Assembly: GCA_015229115.1 (NCBI GenBank)
Contig: JADGCH010000009.1
Span: 1 to 64,000, forward strand
Origin: Magnetococcales bacterium
GTDB taxonomy: Bacteria; Pseudomonadota; Magnetococcia; Magnetococcales; JADGCH01
Reading direction: 5' to 3'
Length of the DNA: 64,000 nucleotides
The position numbers were made by a program, and so were the translations under genes. Each line of letters begins with the position of its first letter. Position 1 is the first letter of the stretch. Shown here piece after piece: positions 44,438-53,974 of the stretch. Below the pieces are notes generated by a model, which saw nothing but the letters and a program-made list of their open reading frames with translations, was not told the origin of the DNA and made no database searches.

Positions 44438-46231
44438 ATGTCCATGGTCATGACAGCTGATTTTGTTAGAGTTATTCAAATTATGATTCTGATTGTGGTG
44501 GGTCTGTTGTTCTGGCGTGAGGGACGGCAGCGTCCTCACCTGCACAGGTCCAGCTGGACCCTGTTACTGGTTGGTTTGGTGTTGTTGTGTGGTCACTCCG
44601 GCATTGAGCTCACCGAGCATGAGGCACAGGAACAGGGTGAGGGGCAGATATCACTGGCCCAGCTTATGGAGTTGCTTGGTCTTGGTCTGTTGCTGGCGGG
44701 ACTGTTCTCCTGGCTGCGTGGTTCGACCAGCCTGCGGGAAGTGGAGCGTTTTTCCAACGCTATGACCATGGCTCTGGCACGGCTTGAGATTAACCACCAG
44801 GAGTTGCACGATAAATTTCAGCGCCTGTTTGCCGTCTCTGAGTCAGCCCAGGATGCCATCATTGCCTGCGATGCTACCGGATCGATCGTGTTCTGGAATT
44901 ACGGTGCTGTACAGCTGTTTGGTTACACTTCGGATCAGGCTATTGGACAACCCGTGACGCGGCTGATTCCGACCCGCTATCACGATGCCCATCAGGCGGC
45001 GATGCAGCGAGCGGCTGAGACCGGTGTTCTAAAACAGGTGGCCGGTAGCCGTTTCGATCTGCATGGCCTGACCCGGGAAGGTCGTGAAATCCCGGTCGAG
45101 ACAGCTGTTTCAACCTGGACCACCGATCAGGAGCGTTTCTTTGTCGCTGTCATGCGCGATGTTTCCGATCGTAAACAGCAGGAAGCGCACAACATGCGGG
45201 TTCAGCAGTCGCGTAACGCCATTAGTGCCCTGTTGCAGATGGCCTTGGAACCGACTTCATTGCTGGAGCAACTGGAACAGGCGCTGCACATCATCCTCAA
45301 CGTGCCTTGGCTTACCATCGAATCAAAAGGGTCGATCTTCCTGGTGGATGAGGAGACCCAGGAGCTGGTTCTGACCGTTGAGCGAGGGCTGGCGACCCAT
45401 CTGCTGACTGCTTGTGCCCGTATTCCTTTTGGTCACTGCCTGTGTGGTCGGGCGGCCCAGAGCGGCCAGATGGTCTATTCAGCCCACCTTGATGAGCGTC
45501 ATGACGTCACCTTTAACGGTATCAAGCCGCATGGCCACTACTGCATGCCGATTCATTCGCGCGGCAAGCTGCTGGGAGTCATCAATCTCTACATTGCCGA
45601 TGGCCACCGTTGTGACGAAGAGGAGACCGCCTTTCTGCAAGCGATTGCCAACACACTGGCCGGCATGATCGAACGCAAGGGGGTGGAGCAGCAACTGGAA
45701 CACCTGGCCTACCACGATGCCCTGACCGGTCTGCCCAATCGCAAGCTGTTGATGAGCCGGTTACAGCGTGATGTGGCTCGGGCCAAGCGTGAGCAGTTGT
45801 TGCTGGCGGTGCTGTTTCTCGACCTGGATCGCTTCAAGGCGGTCAACGATACCATGGGGCATGAAGTGGGGGACCGTTTGCTGGTTGAGGTCAGTCAGCG
45901 TCTGCAGAGCTGTCTGCGTGAGGTCGATACGGTGGCACGGCTCGGTGGCGACGAATTTACCGTTATTCTGTCGGTACTGCACCACCGTGAAGATGCTCTC
46001 AAGGTGGCCCACAAGATTATTGCAGCTCTGACAGAGCCGTTCTTTATCGGCGACCACACCTGTAACATCGGTACCAGCGTCGGTATCAGTTTCTTTCCGC
46101 AACATGCCGATCAGCCCGAAGATCTGATCAAAAAGGCCGATGTGGCCATGTACGCTGTCAAGCAGCGCGGCCGCAACAGTTGTTTGGTATTTGATAGTGA
46201 CGGAATGGGAACGACGGAGTTACAGTCGTAA
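44438..46231 (+). CDS. Diguanylate cyclase with membrane, PAS and GAF domains
   Basis: 597 residues from ATG 44438, seven bases after ataggag. Two to three N-terminal helices (IQIMILIVVGLLFW, WTLLLVGLVLLCGHSG, LLGLGLLLAGLFSWL) anchor it. A PAS domain follows (SAQDAIIACDATGSIVFW, GYTSDQAIGQPVTRLIP), then a GAF domain with FGHCLCGRAAQSG and HYCMPIH, and a GGDEF domain (YHDALTGLPNRKLL, LFLDLDRFKAVND, RLGGDEFTVIL). The catalytic GGDEF is intact and an RxxD inhibition site (REVD) lies five residues before it. It should make c-di-GMP in response to redox or ligand cues. There is no EAL domain. Confidence 0.93.
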   Translation: MSMVMTADFVRVIQIMILIVVGLLFWREGRQRPHLHRSSWTLLLVGLVLLCGHSGIELTEHEAQEQGEGQISLAQLMELLGLGLLLAGLFSWLRGSTSLREVERFSNAMTMALARLEINHQELHDKFQRLFAVSESAQDAIIACDATGSIVFWNYGAVQLFGYTSDQAIGQPVTRLIPTRYHDAHQAAMQRAAETGVLKQVAGSRFDLHGLTREGREIPVETAVSTWTTDQERFFVAVMRDVSDRKQQEAHNMRVQQSRNAISALLQMALEPTSLLEQLEQALHIILNVPWLTIESKGSIFLVDEETQELVLTVERGLATHLLTACARIPFGHCLCGRAAQSGQMVYSAHLDERHDVTFNGIKPHGHYCMPIHSRGKLLGVINLYIADGHRCDEEETAFLQAIANTLAGMIERKGVEQQLEHLAYHDALTGLPNRKLLMSRLQRDVARAKREQLLLAVLFLDLDRFKAVNDTMGHEVGDRLLVEVSQRLQSCLREVDTVARLGGDEFTVILSVLHHREDALKVAHKIIAALTEPFFIGDHTCNIGTSVGISFFPQHADQPEDLIKKADVAMYAVKQRGRNSCLVFDSDGMGTTELQS

Positions 46232-46244
46232 TATACGATTTGGA

Positions 46245-46290
46245 CACCCCTCACCCTGCCCTCTCCCACAAGGGGAGAGGGTAAAAGGGG
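46245..46290. repeat. REP-like G/C-rich inverted repeat, copy 2, possible bidirectional terminator
   Basis: CCCTCTCCC (46259-46267) and GGGAGAGGG (46273-46281) form a perfect 9-base stem with a 5-base loop; outer acccct/aggggt can extend it. It lies between convergent genes, where a stem could limit read-through, but no T-run follows. The sequence is the reverse-orientation relative of the element at 14091-14139. Confidence 0.5.
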
Positions 46291-46332
46291 TATCGCCTCA
46301 TGGCTCTGGTGAGGGGATATCCAGAAGGCTAT

Positions 46333-46707
46333 TTACTGGCACTTGTTCATATCAGGACGGTCGTTGGCGCAGAAGTTGGGGCCAGTGGCATCGGTCTTGC
46401 CATCAGCCGTAAACCCGCCCACCAGTTTCTCAGCACCAAAGGCAGCGGTAATGCCCTTGTATTTGGTGATATCGGTGCGGTCGTTGTCACAGGCCTTTTT
46501 GGCCAAGTCAAGACATTCCTGCTTGCTGGCGGCTGGCTTGGCCTGGGTGCAGCTCGGCTTGCCATCACACTTTTTATAAGAATCGGCTTCCTTGCCAGCG
46601 CAGGCGATGCGGGTGTAGGTCAGGTTGCAATCCTCAGCCAGCACAGGAAGGGCAAAACCGAGAGCGATAACAGCCACACCAGCAGCCATTGTCAATTTCT
46701 TCACCAT
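46333..46707 (-). CDS. Small secreted Cys-rich protein of unknown function
   Basis: A 124-residue protein with a good signal peptide (MAAGVAVIALGFALPVLA) and a mature part with eight cysteines (EDC, IAC, KKC, PSC, QEC, KAC, NFC, KC), enough for four disulfides. It is Lys/Asp-rich and hydrophilic. I do not recognise a family. A gaggagaaa ribosome-binding site precedes the ATG. It is divergent from the chemoreceptor gene, with a 207-base gap in which I see no clear promoter motif. Likely periplasmic or extracellular. Confidence 0.75.
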   Translation of the reverse strand: MVKKLTMAAGVAVIALGFALPVLAEDCNLTYTRIACAGKEADSYKKCDGKPSCTQAKPAASKQECLDLAKKACDNDRTDITKYKGITAAFGAEKLVGGFTADGKTDATGPNFCANDRPDMNKCQ

Positions 46708-46914
46708 GCAATTTCTCCTCGTTCAACGTGTTCAGTTCTTTACTTGGAATGCTTGTCGCGATCTCAATCGGCAGAGGAAAATTTATCATAACAAAACATA
46801 AGTATGCAACCCTTGATATCTATCATGCGAGATTTTGTCATTGATTGTAGTTCAAATGTGGGGTATCTTCCCGCCAGATCGTGACGAGAGATGTACAAAT
46901 AGTAGAGGTAAACC

Positions 46915-49497
46915 TTGTCATTACGGACCAGACTGCTCATTTTCTTCTGCCTGGCTTTGATCAGCCATGCTATTGCAGGTGGTCTGGTGCAGCGGTTTGT
47001 CCTTTTTCCCAGCTTTCTGGAATTGGAGCGGAGCGAGGCGTTCAAAAATCTGCACCGATCGACCGAATCGATCCAGCGCGAGTTGCACCATCTATCGACG
47101 TTGGCTTCCGACTGGTCAGCCTGGGATGCCACCTGGAATTATCTTCACGATCGGGACGAGCAATACATTGCATCCAATCTGACGCCCCAGGCTTTGGCCG
47201 GTATCAAACTGCATCTGTTCCATCTTTATGATCGTGAGGGCAATCTGATCTGGGGGCGTTCAGTGGATCAGGAGTCGGGTGCATTCAGCGATACCTCCTA
47301 TCTGTCACCCAATAACCAGCCGACCATCCAGGCCCTGCTGCAACATGACACTCTGGACAGTCATTACCGCGTCCTGTTGATCAGCAGCGCTGGTCCGATG
47401 CTGCTGGTGTCGCAACCGGTGATCACTTCTGAACATCAGGGACCCATTCGTGGTACATTGATGATGGGACGCTTGCTGAATGCGGCCATGATGCAGACGC
47501 TGATGGAGCAGACCCATGTGCCATTGCAGCTGTGGATTGTCGGTAGTGCCGCTATGCCCGCTTCCGAACAGCAGTTGCTGCCGCGACTCAGGCAATCTAC
47601 CGGGCCTATCCTGATTGAGCAGGAGCAGCAGCCCCAGTTATCGGTTTATACCTTGCTGCGCGACTATCACGATCAGCCTATCCTGTTGTTGCGGGCCGAT
47701 ACCGGTCGTGAGATCAGCCAGAAGGGGCAGACGGTGGGCTGGATCACCACCCTGATGTTCCTCGGCTTCAGCCTGCTCACCCTGCTGATTCTCTATGTGG
47801 GTCTCAGAGCGCTGGTGTTGCACCCCATCACAGCCCTGACGCACCACTTGCAAAAGGTAGGTCGGGAAGGGGACCTGACCCAACGGTTCCAGACCGGACA
47901 GAATGATGAGATCGGTGCCTTGGCTGACTCTTTCAACCACATGGCAGCCTCGTTCATGCGTATTGTCCATCAGCTTTATTTGCACACCCATTCGCTGTCG
48001 GCCTGTGTCCACGCACTGACCGGGGCCAAACAGTCACTGGAGCAGCAGACTGTGGCCACTGCGCAACTATCGCGTGAGACCATGGCGGCCTATCACCAGT
48101 TGGAAGACAGTTTGACCACCATTGATCGTGCCGTTGATACCACCACGGGGCAGGTAGTGGATATTGCCGCTGCCAGCTCCGAACTGAAAGACAGCACCAC
48201 CACCATTGCCGCCACGACCAGACAGGCTGATAATCAGATCCATGCCATGGCGCAGGCATCGCAGGGAATTACAGGCAACATTGATGAGGTGCGCCAGCAC
48301 CTCGACCAGGTGGATGAGTCGATCCATGCCGTCACCCAGGCTATTGCCAACATGGGCCGTACCATGCGGCAGGTGCGGCAACAGTCGCAGCAGGCTAGAG
48401 CGGCATCGGAACAGGCCAACGACAATGCAGCTCATGCCAACCAGATCATGCAACGGTTGACCGATGCAGTTTGCGCCATCGATAGCATTGTCGAAATCAT
48501 CGGTACCATCTCGGAACAAACCAACATGTTATCGTTGAATGCCTCCATCGAAGCGGCCGGAGCTGGGTCGGCTGGCACTGGATTTTCAGTGGTAGCCAAT
48601 GAAATCAAGGAACTGGCCCATCAAACGGCCCAGTCCACCCGAATGATTTCGCAGCGTATCGCTGAAATACAGTCCATCAGTCGCGAGGCCAGCAACGCCA
48701 ATGCCACCATTACGGAAGCCATCGAGAGCATCAACCAGGGCAATTATGACATTGCCTTGGCGATGGAAATGCAGGACCGTTCGGTCAAGGAGATTTCCCT
48801 GGCCATGGACCATGTGGCTCATGCCTCGCGCCAGGTGGCCGGTCGGGTACAGGATCTGGGTGCAGCCGCCCATGAGGTAGCCAACGCTGCCATGACAGCT
48901 GCTGATCATACCCGTGGCATTGATGCCTCGGTTAGTGATGCCTCGCTCAGTGCTGCTACCCTGGCTGAGCAGGGCGATCGTCTGGATGAAGTGGCCCAGC
49001 AGATGCGCCAGGCCGTTCAGCAGGGCTTGCAGGCTGGCCAGCGGGCTGATGATCGATTGACCGCTATCGTACAACAGATCGCCACCCTGACGGGCGTGAT
49101 TGATCATATCGCGGCACTGATCGCCGTGATCGCCATTCCCGGCCAGAAACTGCGTCAGGCTACCGCCAGCCTGGTTATTGGTTCAGAGCCCTTTGACATC
49201 GGTGGCATCAAACAGCATGGTTTGGCACAGTTGCGCTGGTTACAGGAAACCCTGCATCACCCGCCTGCGGATCAGGCAGCCACGCCTATGAACCATCATC
49301 CCTTCCTGCAGTGGTGTCAGAGCAGTACAGCCGCCAGCTATCGTGCTTTGCCCGAATACCAGCAGGCCCTGGAGCTGCAACAGCAGTTGATCGATCAGAG
49401 CCAGCTAGAGCAGTTCAGGATCGTGCAGAGCCGCTTCTTTGATTATCTCGATCTGCTTTACGACCGCTGCACCGGGGTAGTTGATGAACAATCATGA
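46915..49497 (+). CDS. Methyl-accepting chemotaxis protein with CHASE4-like sensor
   Basis: 860 residues from TTG 46915 (preceded by tagagg). TM1 is LLIFFCLALISHAIAGGLV. The periplasmic domain has CHASE4 features (LHHLSTLASDWSAWDATWNY). TM2 is TTLMFLGFSLLTLLILYVGL, followed by HAMP and a long cytoplasmic coiled coil with hairpin tip EIIGTISEQTNMLSLNASIE and GFSVVANEIKELAHQT, the CheA/CheW contact. The C-terminal region (about residues 755-850) resembles a zinc-binding CZB domain but keeps only one clear ligand-type His. It should feed the chemosensory operon at 16-20 kb. No CheR-docking pentapeptide is visible. Confidence 0.92.
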   Translation: MSLRTRLLIFFCLALISHAIAGGLVQRFVLFPSFLELERSEAFKNLHRSTESIQRELHHLSTLASDWSAWDATWNYLHDRDEQYIASNLTPQALAGIKLHLFHLYDREGNLIWGRSVDQESGAFSDTSYLSPNNQPTIQALLQHDTLDSHYRVLLISSAGPMLLVSQPVITSEHQGPIRGTLMMGRLLNAAMMQTLMEQTHVPLQLWIVGSAAMPASEQQLLPRLRQSTGPILIEQEQQPQLSVYTLLRDYHDQPILLLRADTGREISQKGQTVGWITTLMFLGFSLLTLLILYVGLRALVLHPITALTHHLQKVGREGDLTQRFQTGQNDEIGALADSFNHMAASFMRIVHQLYLHTHSLSACVHALTGAKQSLEQQTVATAQLSRETMAAYHQLEDSLTTIDRAVDTTTGQVVDIAAASSELKDSTTTIAATTRQADNQIHAMAQASQGITGNIDEVRQHLDQVDESIHAVTQAIANMGRTMRQVRQQSQQARAASEQANDNAAHANQIMQRLTDAVCAIDSIVEIIGTISEQTNMLSLNASIEAAGAGSAGTGFSVVANEIKELAHQTAQSTRMISQRIAEIQSISREASNANATITEAIESINQGNYDIALAMEMQDRSVKEISLAMDHVAHASRQVAGRVQDLGAAAHEVANAAMTAADHTRGIDASVSDASLSAATLAEQGDRLDEVAQQMRQAVQQGLQAGQRADDRLTAIVQQIATLTGVIDHIAALIAVIAIPGQKLRQATASLVIGSEPFDIGGIKQHGLAQLRWLQETLHHPPADQAATPMNHHPFLQWCQSSTAASYRALPEYQQALELQQQLIDQSQLEQFRIVQSRFFDYLDLLYDRCTGVVDEQS

Positions 49498-49524
49498 TTT
49501 AACCGGCAAAACAGGATGGATTGC

Positions 49525-51456
49525 ATGTGCGGTATAACGGGCTGGTGGGATCTTTCGGCAGCCACGCCGGCTGACCAACTCACGGCAACCATCCATCGCA
49601 TGACCAGGGCCCTGGCCAGCCGGGGACCGGATGACCATGGCGTTTGGAGTGATCCGGCTGCCGGTGTGGCCCTGGGTCATCGGCGCTTGTCCATTCTCGA
49701 TCTGTCTCCGGCCGGACATCAACCGATGCTGTCACGTAACGGTCGTTTTGTCATCGTCTATAATGGCGAGATTTTCAACTTCCAGGACATACGTGCCGAG
49801 CTGCTGCACCAAGGGGTATCCTGTCGCAGCCAGTGTGACACCGAGGTGCTGCTGGAGGGTTGTGCACTGTGGGGGGTTGAACAAACGGTCAGGCGCTGCA
49901 TCGGCATGTTTGCCTTGGCCCTGTGGGATCGGCGCGAACGATCTTTGACGCTGGTCCGCGACCGCATCGGCATCAAACCTCTTTACTGGGGGCGTCAGGG
50001 CAATCAGATCCTGTTTGCTTCGCAACCGCGCAGCTTTCTGGCCCATTCCGGCTGGCAGGCGCGCATCGACCGCAGCGCTCTGGCTGCCTTTCTGAACCAG
50101 GGCTGTGTGCCCAATCCGTTATCCATCTATCAGGATATGTATCAGCTGCGGCCGGGGCATATCCTGGTCGTCAAGGCCACTGGGGCGCAGTGGGAGGTGC
50201 GTTACTGGGATCTGCCGGCCCTGGTCAGTGCCACACCACGGTTGACCGGTACTGTTGAAGAGGCCGAAGCAGCGCTGGAGTCGCTGCTGCACGATGCTAT
50301 CCAGCGTCGCATGGTGGCCGATGTACCACTGGGAGCCTTTCTGTCCGGCGGCATCGATAGTTCACTAGTAACAGCGCTGATGCAGGCCCACAGTGCACGG
50401 CCAGTGCGCAGCTTTTCGATCGGTTTCCATGAACAGGCCTATAACGAAGCCCACCACGCCAAGGCCATCGCCCAACACCTTGGCACCGAGCATACCGAAC
50501 TCTATGTCGATGCCCGTCAGGCTCTGGATCTGGTGCCGCAACTACCGGAGATTTACGACGAGCCCTTCGCCGATGTGTCCCAGATTCCCACCTATCTATT
50601 GTGTCGTCTGACACGCCAGCATGTCACCGTGGCCCTGTCGGGCGATGGCGGTGATGAGCTGTTTGCCGGTTATACCCGTTATCTGATGGCTCAGCGGTTG
50701 GAGCAGCTGTTCCGTTACAGCCAGAGCTGGATGCGTGACAGTGCTGCGGCGCTGTTGCGGCTGTTGCCACCATCGTTATGGGATCGGGCCGCCATGTTGC
50801 TACCGCAGCAGCGCCGGCCTACCCTGCTGGGCGACAAATTGCACAAGCTGGCCCACCTACTGGCTCTGCCCGATGTCAAGCTGGTCTATCCGCAACTGCT
50901 ATCGTTCTGGCCGTTAGCGACCGAGCTGGTGCCAGAATGTGGCCGACCGCAGAGCAGCGATTTTCCCTCCAGCCGCACCGATGGCATCGAACAGATGCAG
51001 TTGCTCGATCTGATGACCTATCTGCCCGATGACATTCTGGTCAAAGTCGACCGTGCCAGTATGGCCGTTGGTCTGGAGGCACGTGTGCCGCTGCTGGACC
51101 ATCGCTTGGTCGAACTGGCTTGGCGCTTGCCGCTGTCGATGAAAATCAGCCAGGGACAGGGTAAATGGCTGTTGCGCCGTATCCTGTACCGTCATGTACC
51201 GCAGGCGCTGATTGATCGGCCTAAAATGGGATTTGGCGTTCCCATTGGCGACTGGCTGCGTGGCCCGCTGCGCGACTGGGCCGAAACGCTGTTGTCTGAA
51301 TCGGCCCTTAACGAGGGTCAGCTGCTGCACGCCGCACCGATCCGCCAACGCTGGCAGCAGCATCTTTCCGGACGGCGCAACTGGCAGTATGCTCTGTGGG
51401 CGGTGCTGATGTTTCAGTCTTGGCGTTACTACTGGCTCGATGGGCCACGATCGTGA
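49525..51456 (+). CDS. asnB: Glutamine-hydrolysing asparagine synthase (AsnB-like)
   Basis: 643 residues. ATG 49525 is chosen over 49516 because it makes Cys the second residue (MCGITGWW), the glutaminase nucleophile exposed after Met removal. The N-terminal domain has SRGPDDHG, LGHRRLSILDLSPAGHQPM, YNGEIFNFQD and DRIGIKPLYW. The synthetase domain has the ATP-binding loop FLSGGIDSS, YDEPFADVSQIP and LSGDGGDELFAGYTRYL. Such AsnB proteins often accompany surface-polysaccharide or envelope genes, where they may amidate sugars instead of aspartate. Its 3' end overlaps the convergent ATPase gene by 28 bases. Confidence 0.93.
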   Translation: MCGITGWWDLSAATPADQLTATIHRMTRALASRGPDDHGVWSDPAAGVALGHRRLSILDLSPAGHQPMLSRNGRFVIVYNGEIFNFQDIRAELLHQGVSCRSQCDTEVLLEGCALWGVEQTVRRCIGMFALALWDRRERSLTLVRDRIGIKPLYWGRQGNQILFASQPRSFLAHSGWQARIDRSALAAFLNQGCVPNPLSIYQDMYQLRPGHILVVKATGAQWEVRYWDLPALVSATPRLTGTVEEAEAALESLLHDAIQRRMVADVPLGAFLSGGIDSSLVTALMQAHSARPVRSFSIGFHEQAYNEAHHAKAIAQHLGTEHTELYVDARQALDLVPQLPEIYDEPFADVSQIPTYLLCRLTRQHVTVALSGDGGDELFAGYTRYLMAQRLEQLFRYSQSWMRDSAAALLRLLPPSLWDRAAMLLPQQRRPTLLGDKLHKLAHLLALPDVKLVYPQLLSFWPLATELVPECGRPQSSDFPSSRTDGIEQMQLLDLMTYLPDDILVKVDRASMAVGLEARVPLLDHRLVELAWRLPLSMKISQGQGKWLLRRILYRHVPQALIDRPKMGFGVPIGDWLRGPLRDWAETLLSESALNEGQLLHAAPIRQRWQQHLSGRRNWQYALWAVLMFQSWRYYWLDGPRS

Positions 51457-53126
51457 ATGGAAAACCCAACGGTCTGCACGAATGTCGTCAGCATCTCGTG
51501 TGTCACGGTTATTTCGCGTTCCTGGTCATCGATATAGCTGATATCTCCAGCACGAGCGGCCTCAGAGAGGTCCGCTAACGCATACCAGCGTGCTACACGT
51601 TCTGGACCCAACGAGATGACGCGTCCACCGCATTGCTGAAATTTCTGCAAGACGCGGTTGGTTGCTGGCCACTGGGCAGCGGGTGGGATAACGTAACGGC
51701 CATCCCGCACATAATAGGCCATGCCACCGTGGCTGGGGACCATCAGCCACTGTAGCCCACGCTTAAGCCCTTTCAGGACGGCCTTGTGGTGAAAAGCACT
51801 TTCCACCAACCATAAATTGGCCGTTGACCCGGATGAGGTGGGATTGGCTATCTCAAGGGTATCCCAATCGATATGATCTGGATCGGCCGATAGCAACAGC
51901 GACAAAGCCAGCAGCAGCCGTTTGGGACGCAGGGGCATCGGCACCGGATGGGTCATCATGGCTGCCGTCATCTGTTCCCAGTGGTTGGTCAGGACATCGT
52001 GCGGCGAGGCAGCTGGCAGTGGTCTTTGTTCCAGCAATTCCTGCAAACGTCGGTTGGCCAGTGTGATGACAACACGAGGACTGTGTCGTCCCGGGGCCAG
52101 TCGATCCAGTAGCCGCACCGGATCAAAAAATAACGAGCCAGAAACCTCTGGACCGATGGAGGCATGTAGACGGCTGCGCACCAAATCGATCGCCTGCTCA
52201 CGACCACAACCGGTCATTTCGAAGCGGTTGCTCTCCAGACGACCGACCGTCTGGGCATTCCAACGGCTGGTACGCAATTGTTCCCACAACTGTCCACGCG
52301 CAAAGACCACCGGCAATACCGACTCGACGCGGTCGACCAGAAAGGTCAACAGGGTATCCATAGCCGCATCCTGGGCCGGATTGCGTAGCTCCTCCAAGCG
52401 ATCGAAGCAGAGCAGCAACGGGATGTGATAACGGCCCAGCAGCTGCCCCAGCGCCATCAGGAGAGTGCGCGCCCTTTGTTCCGATCCATCCTGATGATCG
52501 TTGCCACCCAAAAGGCTCTGTTTCACCCGATCACCACGTAGCCAGGCGGTTGCTACACGGCGCTTGCGTGGTGATCCGGTGAGCCATAACAGCGGTTGCA
52601 CCAGTTCGTTACGCGGTGTGACAATATCCCGTATCGTTTTCCACCAATGACGAGGTCGACCCTTGGCCGATAGGATACGCTGTAAAATACGACGTTGACG
52701 TTCGGGTCCCTGTCCTTCAGCAACGACCAGGGATGCCAGGGTTTGCCAAATACTGGCACCCATCACGCCACTGGATGGATTATGCCAACTGTCGGCAATG
52801 GTGCGCAACAAATAGCGGCAGGGTTCGTCGCCAGATTCCGGTGGTGACAGCCAGGCAAAGAGGTAGAACGGTTGTTGCTGTTGGCAGTACTGCCGTAACC
52901 GGGTAATCAGATGACTTTTGCCATAACCTACTTCTCCCAGCACAACAGCCGCTAACGCTTCCTGAGGGTGTTGGGCCAGTTGTCCTAACAGATGACCAAT
53001 GCCCTCAAAGATTCTGCTGTTGATGGTGGGCACGTCTGTCAACCGTGCCTGCCATGGATCGCCAACGACAGCCGAGGCAAACGGGTTATGAGTCGTCAAT
53101 CGTTGCCGTACGGTTTCAGCCGTCAT
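51429..53126 (-). CDS. AAA/P-loop ATPase of unknown role, paired with the upstream gene
   Basis: 565 residues from ATG 53126, which overlaps the stop of the upstream gene (ATGA). The start is followed by a P-loop VLGEVGYGKSHLITRL, and a Walker B-like LLLCFDRLEEL around residue 245; the region between holds an insertion rich in Arg/Trp. SPRVVITLANRRLQELLEQ resembles the arginine-sensor/lid part of AAA proteins of the ORC/TniB group. The C-terminal 170 residues have no motif I know. The pair sits alone on the minus strand between two plus-strand genes. A role in DNA transactions or defence is possible but not shown. Confidence 0.7.
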   Translation of the reverse strand: MTAETVRQRLTTHNPFASAVVGDPWQARLTDVPTINSRIFEGIGHLLGQLAQHPQEALAAVVLGEVGYGKSHLITRLRQYCQQQQPFYLFAWLSPPESGDEPCRYLLRTIADSWHNPSSGVMGASIWQTLASLVVAEGQGPERQRRILQRILSAKGRPRHWWKTIRDIVTPRNELVQPLLWLTGSPRKRRVATAWLRGDRVKQSLLGGNDHQDGSEQRARTLLMALGQLLGRYHIPLLLCFDRLEELRNPAQDAAMDTLLTFLVDRVESVLPVVFARGQLWEQLRTSRWNAQTVGRLESNRFEMTGCGREQAIDLVRSRLHASIGPEVSGSLFFDPVRLLDRLAPGRHSPRVVITLANRRLQELLEQRPLPAASPHDVLTNHWEQMTAAMMTHPVPMPLRPKRLLLALSLLLSADPDHIDWDTLEIANPTSSGSTANLWLVESAFHHKAVLKGLKRGLQWLMVPSHGGMAYYVRDGRYVIPPAAQWPATNRVLQKFQQCGGRVISLGPERVARWYALADLSEAARAGDISYIDDQEREITVTHEMLTTFVQTVGFSIHDRGPSSQ

Positions 53127-53833
53127 GATGAGCCATCCAGCCAATTGAGGGTCAAATACAACATGCCGTTGTCATCCTGAAAAGAGCAGCCAATTTCTTC
53201 ACTGGTTAACTGGGTCGGATCACCCATGTTTAACAAAATGGATTCCTCAGCGTGCAATTGTCGTACAAGGTCATCAAATCGGGTTTTATCCCAGCCGAGG
53301 TTGCTACGCAATTGATGAATCGGCACAAAGCTACGTCCACGACCAATTTGCAAATAAGCCTGATGGAACAGCTGCCGGTCATCGGTGACAGAGGGAGCCA
53401 CGGACGCAGCGGTTGTAATGGCCGTAGCCAGCCGAAATACCGGTATCCACCGCATTTTAAGCGCTATACAGACCAGCTGCTGTTGCAGCAGCAGCTGGGT
53501 AAAGGCCTGATGGAATCGTTCCTGGGTCAGTGGTAGACCGGTACTGAGTTGATTGGCGGTAAACTGGGTCAACCTTTGGGCCTTGTCCAGTAAAAAAGCC
53601 TCGTCAGGTAGGGCTCGTACCACGTAGAGACTGCGGCCACCGCGCATCAGTCGCAGTCGATCGCTACATTCGTTAGCCAGTACCCGTGCCAGGGTCTCAG
53701 CCGTGCTTTGCGGCGTTATTCCCAAACGCTGGCGTATTTTGGCTCCCAGAATGCTCGTCATAAAATCGGTTTTTGTGACAAACAATCGCCCTTTTGACGC
53801 CAGTCGCTGTTCAATATCGTCGACAACGGCCAT
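53123..53833 (-). CDS. Protein of unknown function, partner of the AAA ATPase
   Basis: A 236-residue cytoplasmic protein with no signal or membrane segment. It is helical with repeated basic/hydrophobic patterns (LASKGRLFVTKTDFMTSILG, RQRLGITPQSTAETLARVLA; later VPIHQLRSNLGWDKTRFDDL, VRQLHAEESI), suggestive of winged-helix units, especially the C-terminal one ending before a beta hairpin. I recognise no family. gaggaa precedes the ATG. The stop overlaps the ATPase start, so both products are probably made in a fixed ratio and act together. Confidence 0.6.
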   Translation of the reverse strand: MAVVDDIEQRLASKGRLFVTKTDFMTSILGAKIRQRLGITPQSTAETLARVLANECSDRLRLMRGGRSLYVVRALPDEAFLLDKAQRLTQFTANQLSTGLPLTQERFHQAFTQLLLQQQLVCIALKMRWIPVFRLATAITTAASVAPSVTDDRQLFHQAYLQIGRGRSFVPIHQLRSNLGWDKTRFDDLVRQLHAEESILLNMGDPTQLTSEEIGCSFQDDNGMLYLTLNWLDGSS

Positions 53834-53974
53834 GGTTTCCTCATCGTTGCAGCCAAAAAGCCCAAACCGACATCATGGCAATAAATGGCTGCCAATGCAA
53901 CACTTGCATGACATAGGTGGTTCGGGCACAATGGCCACAGGGTTCCTGGTCGGTTACTGCGTGGGAAAACAGGG

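Noticed and set aside
46764-47132. Minus-strand open frame overlapping the chemoreceptor start
   Set aside because: It lacks motifs and a ribosome-binding site and overlaps the signal-anchor codons of a clear receptor gene.
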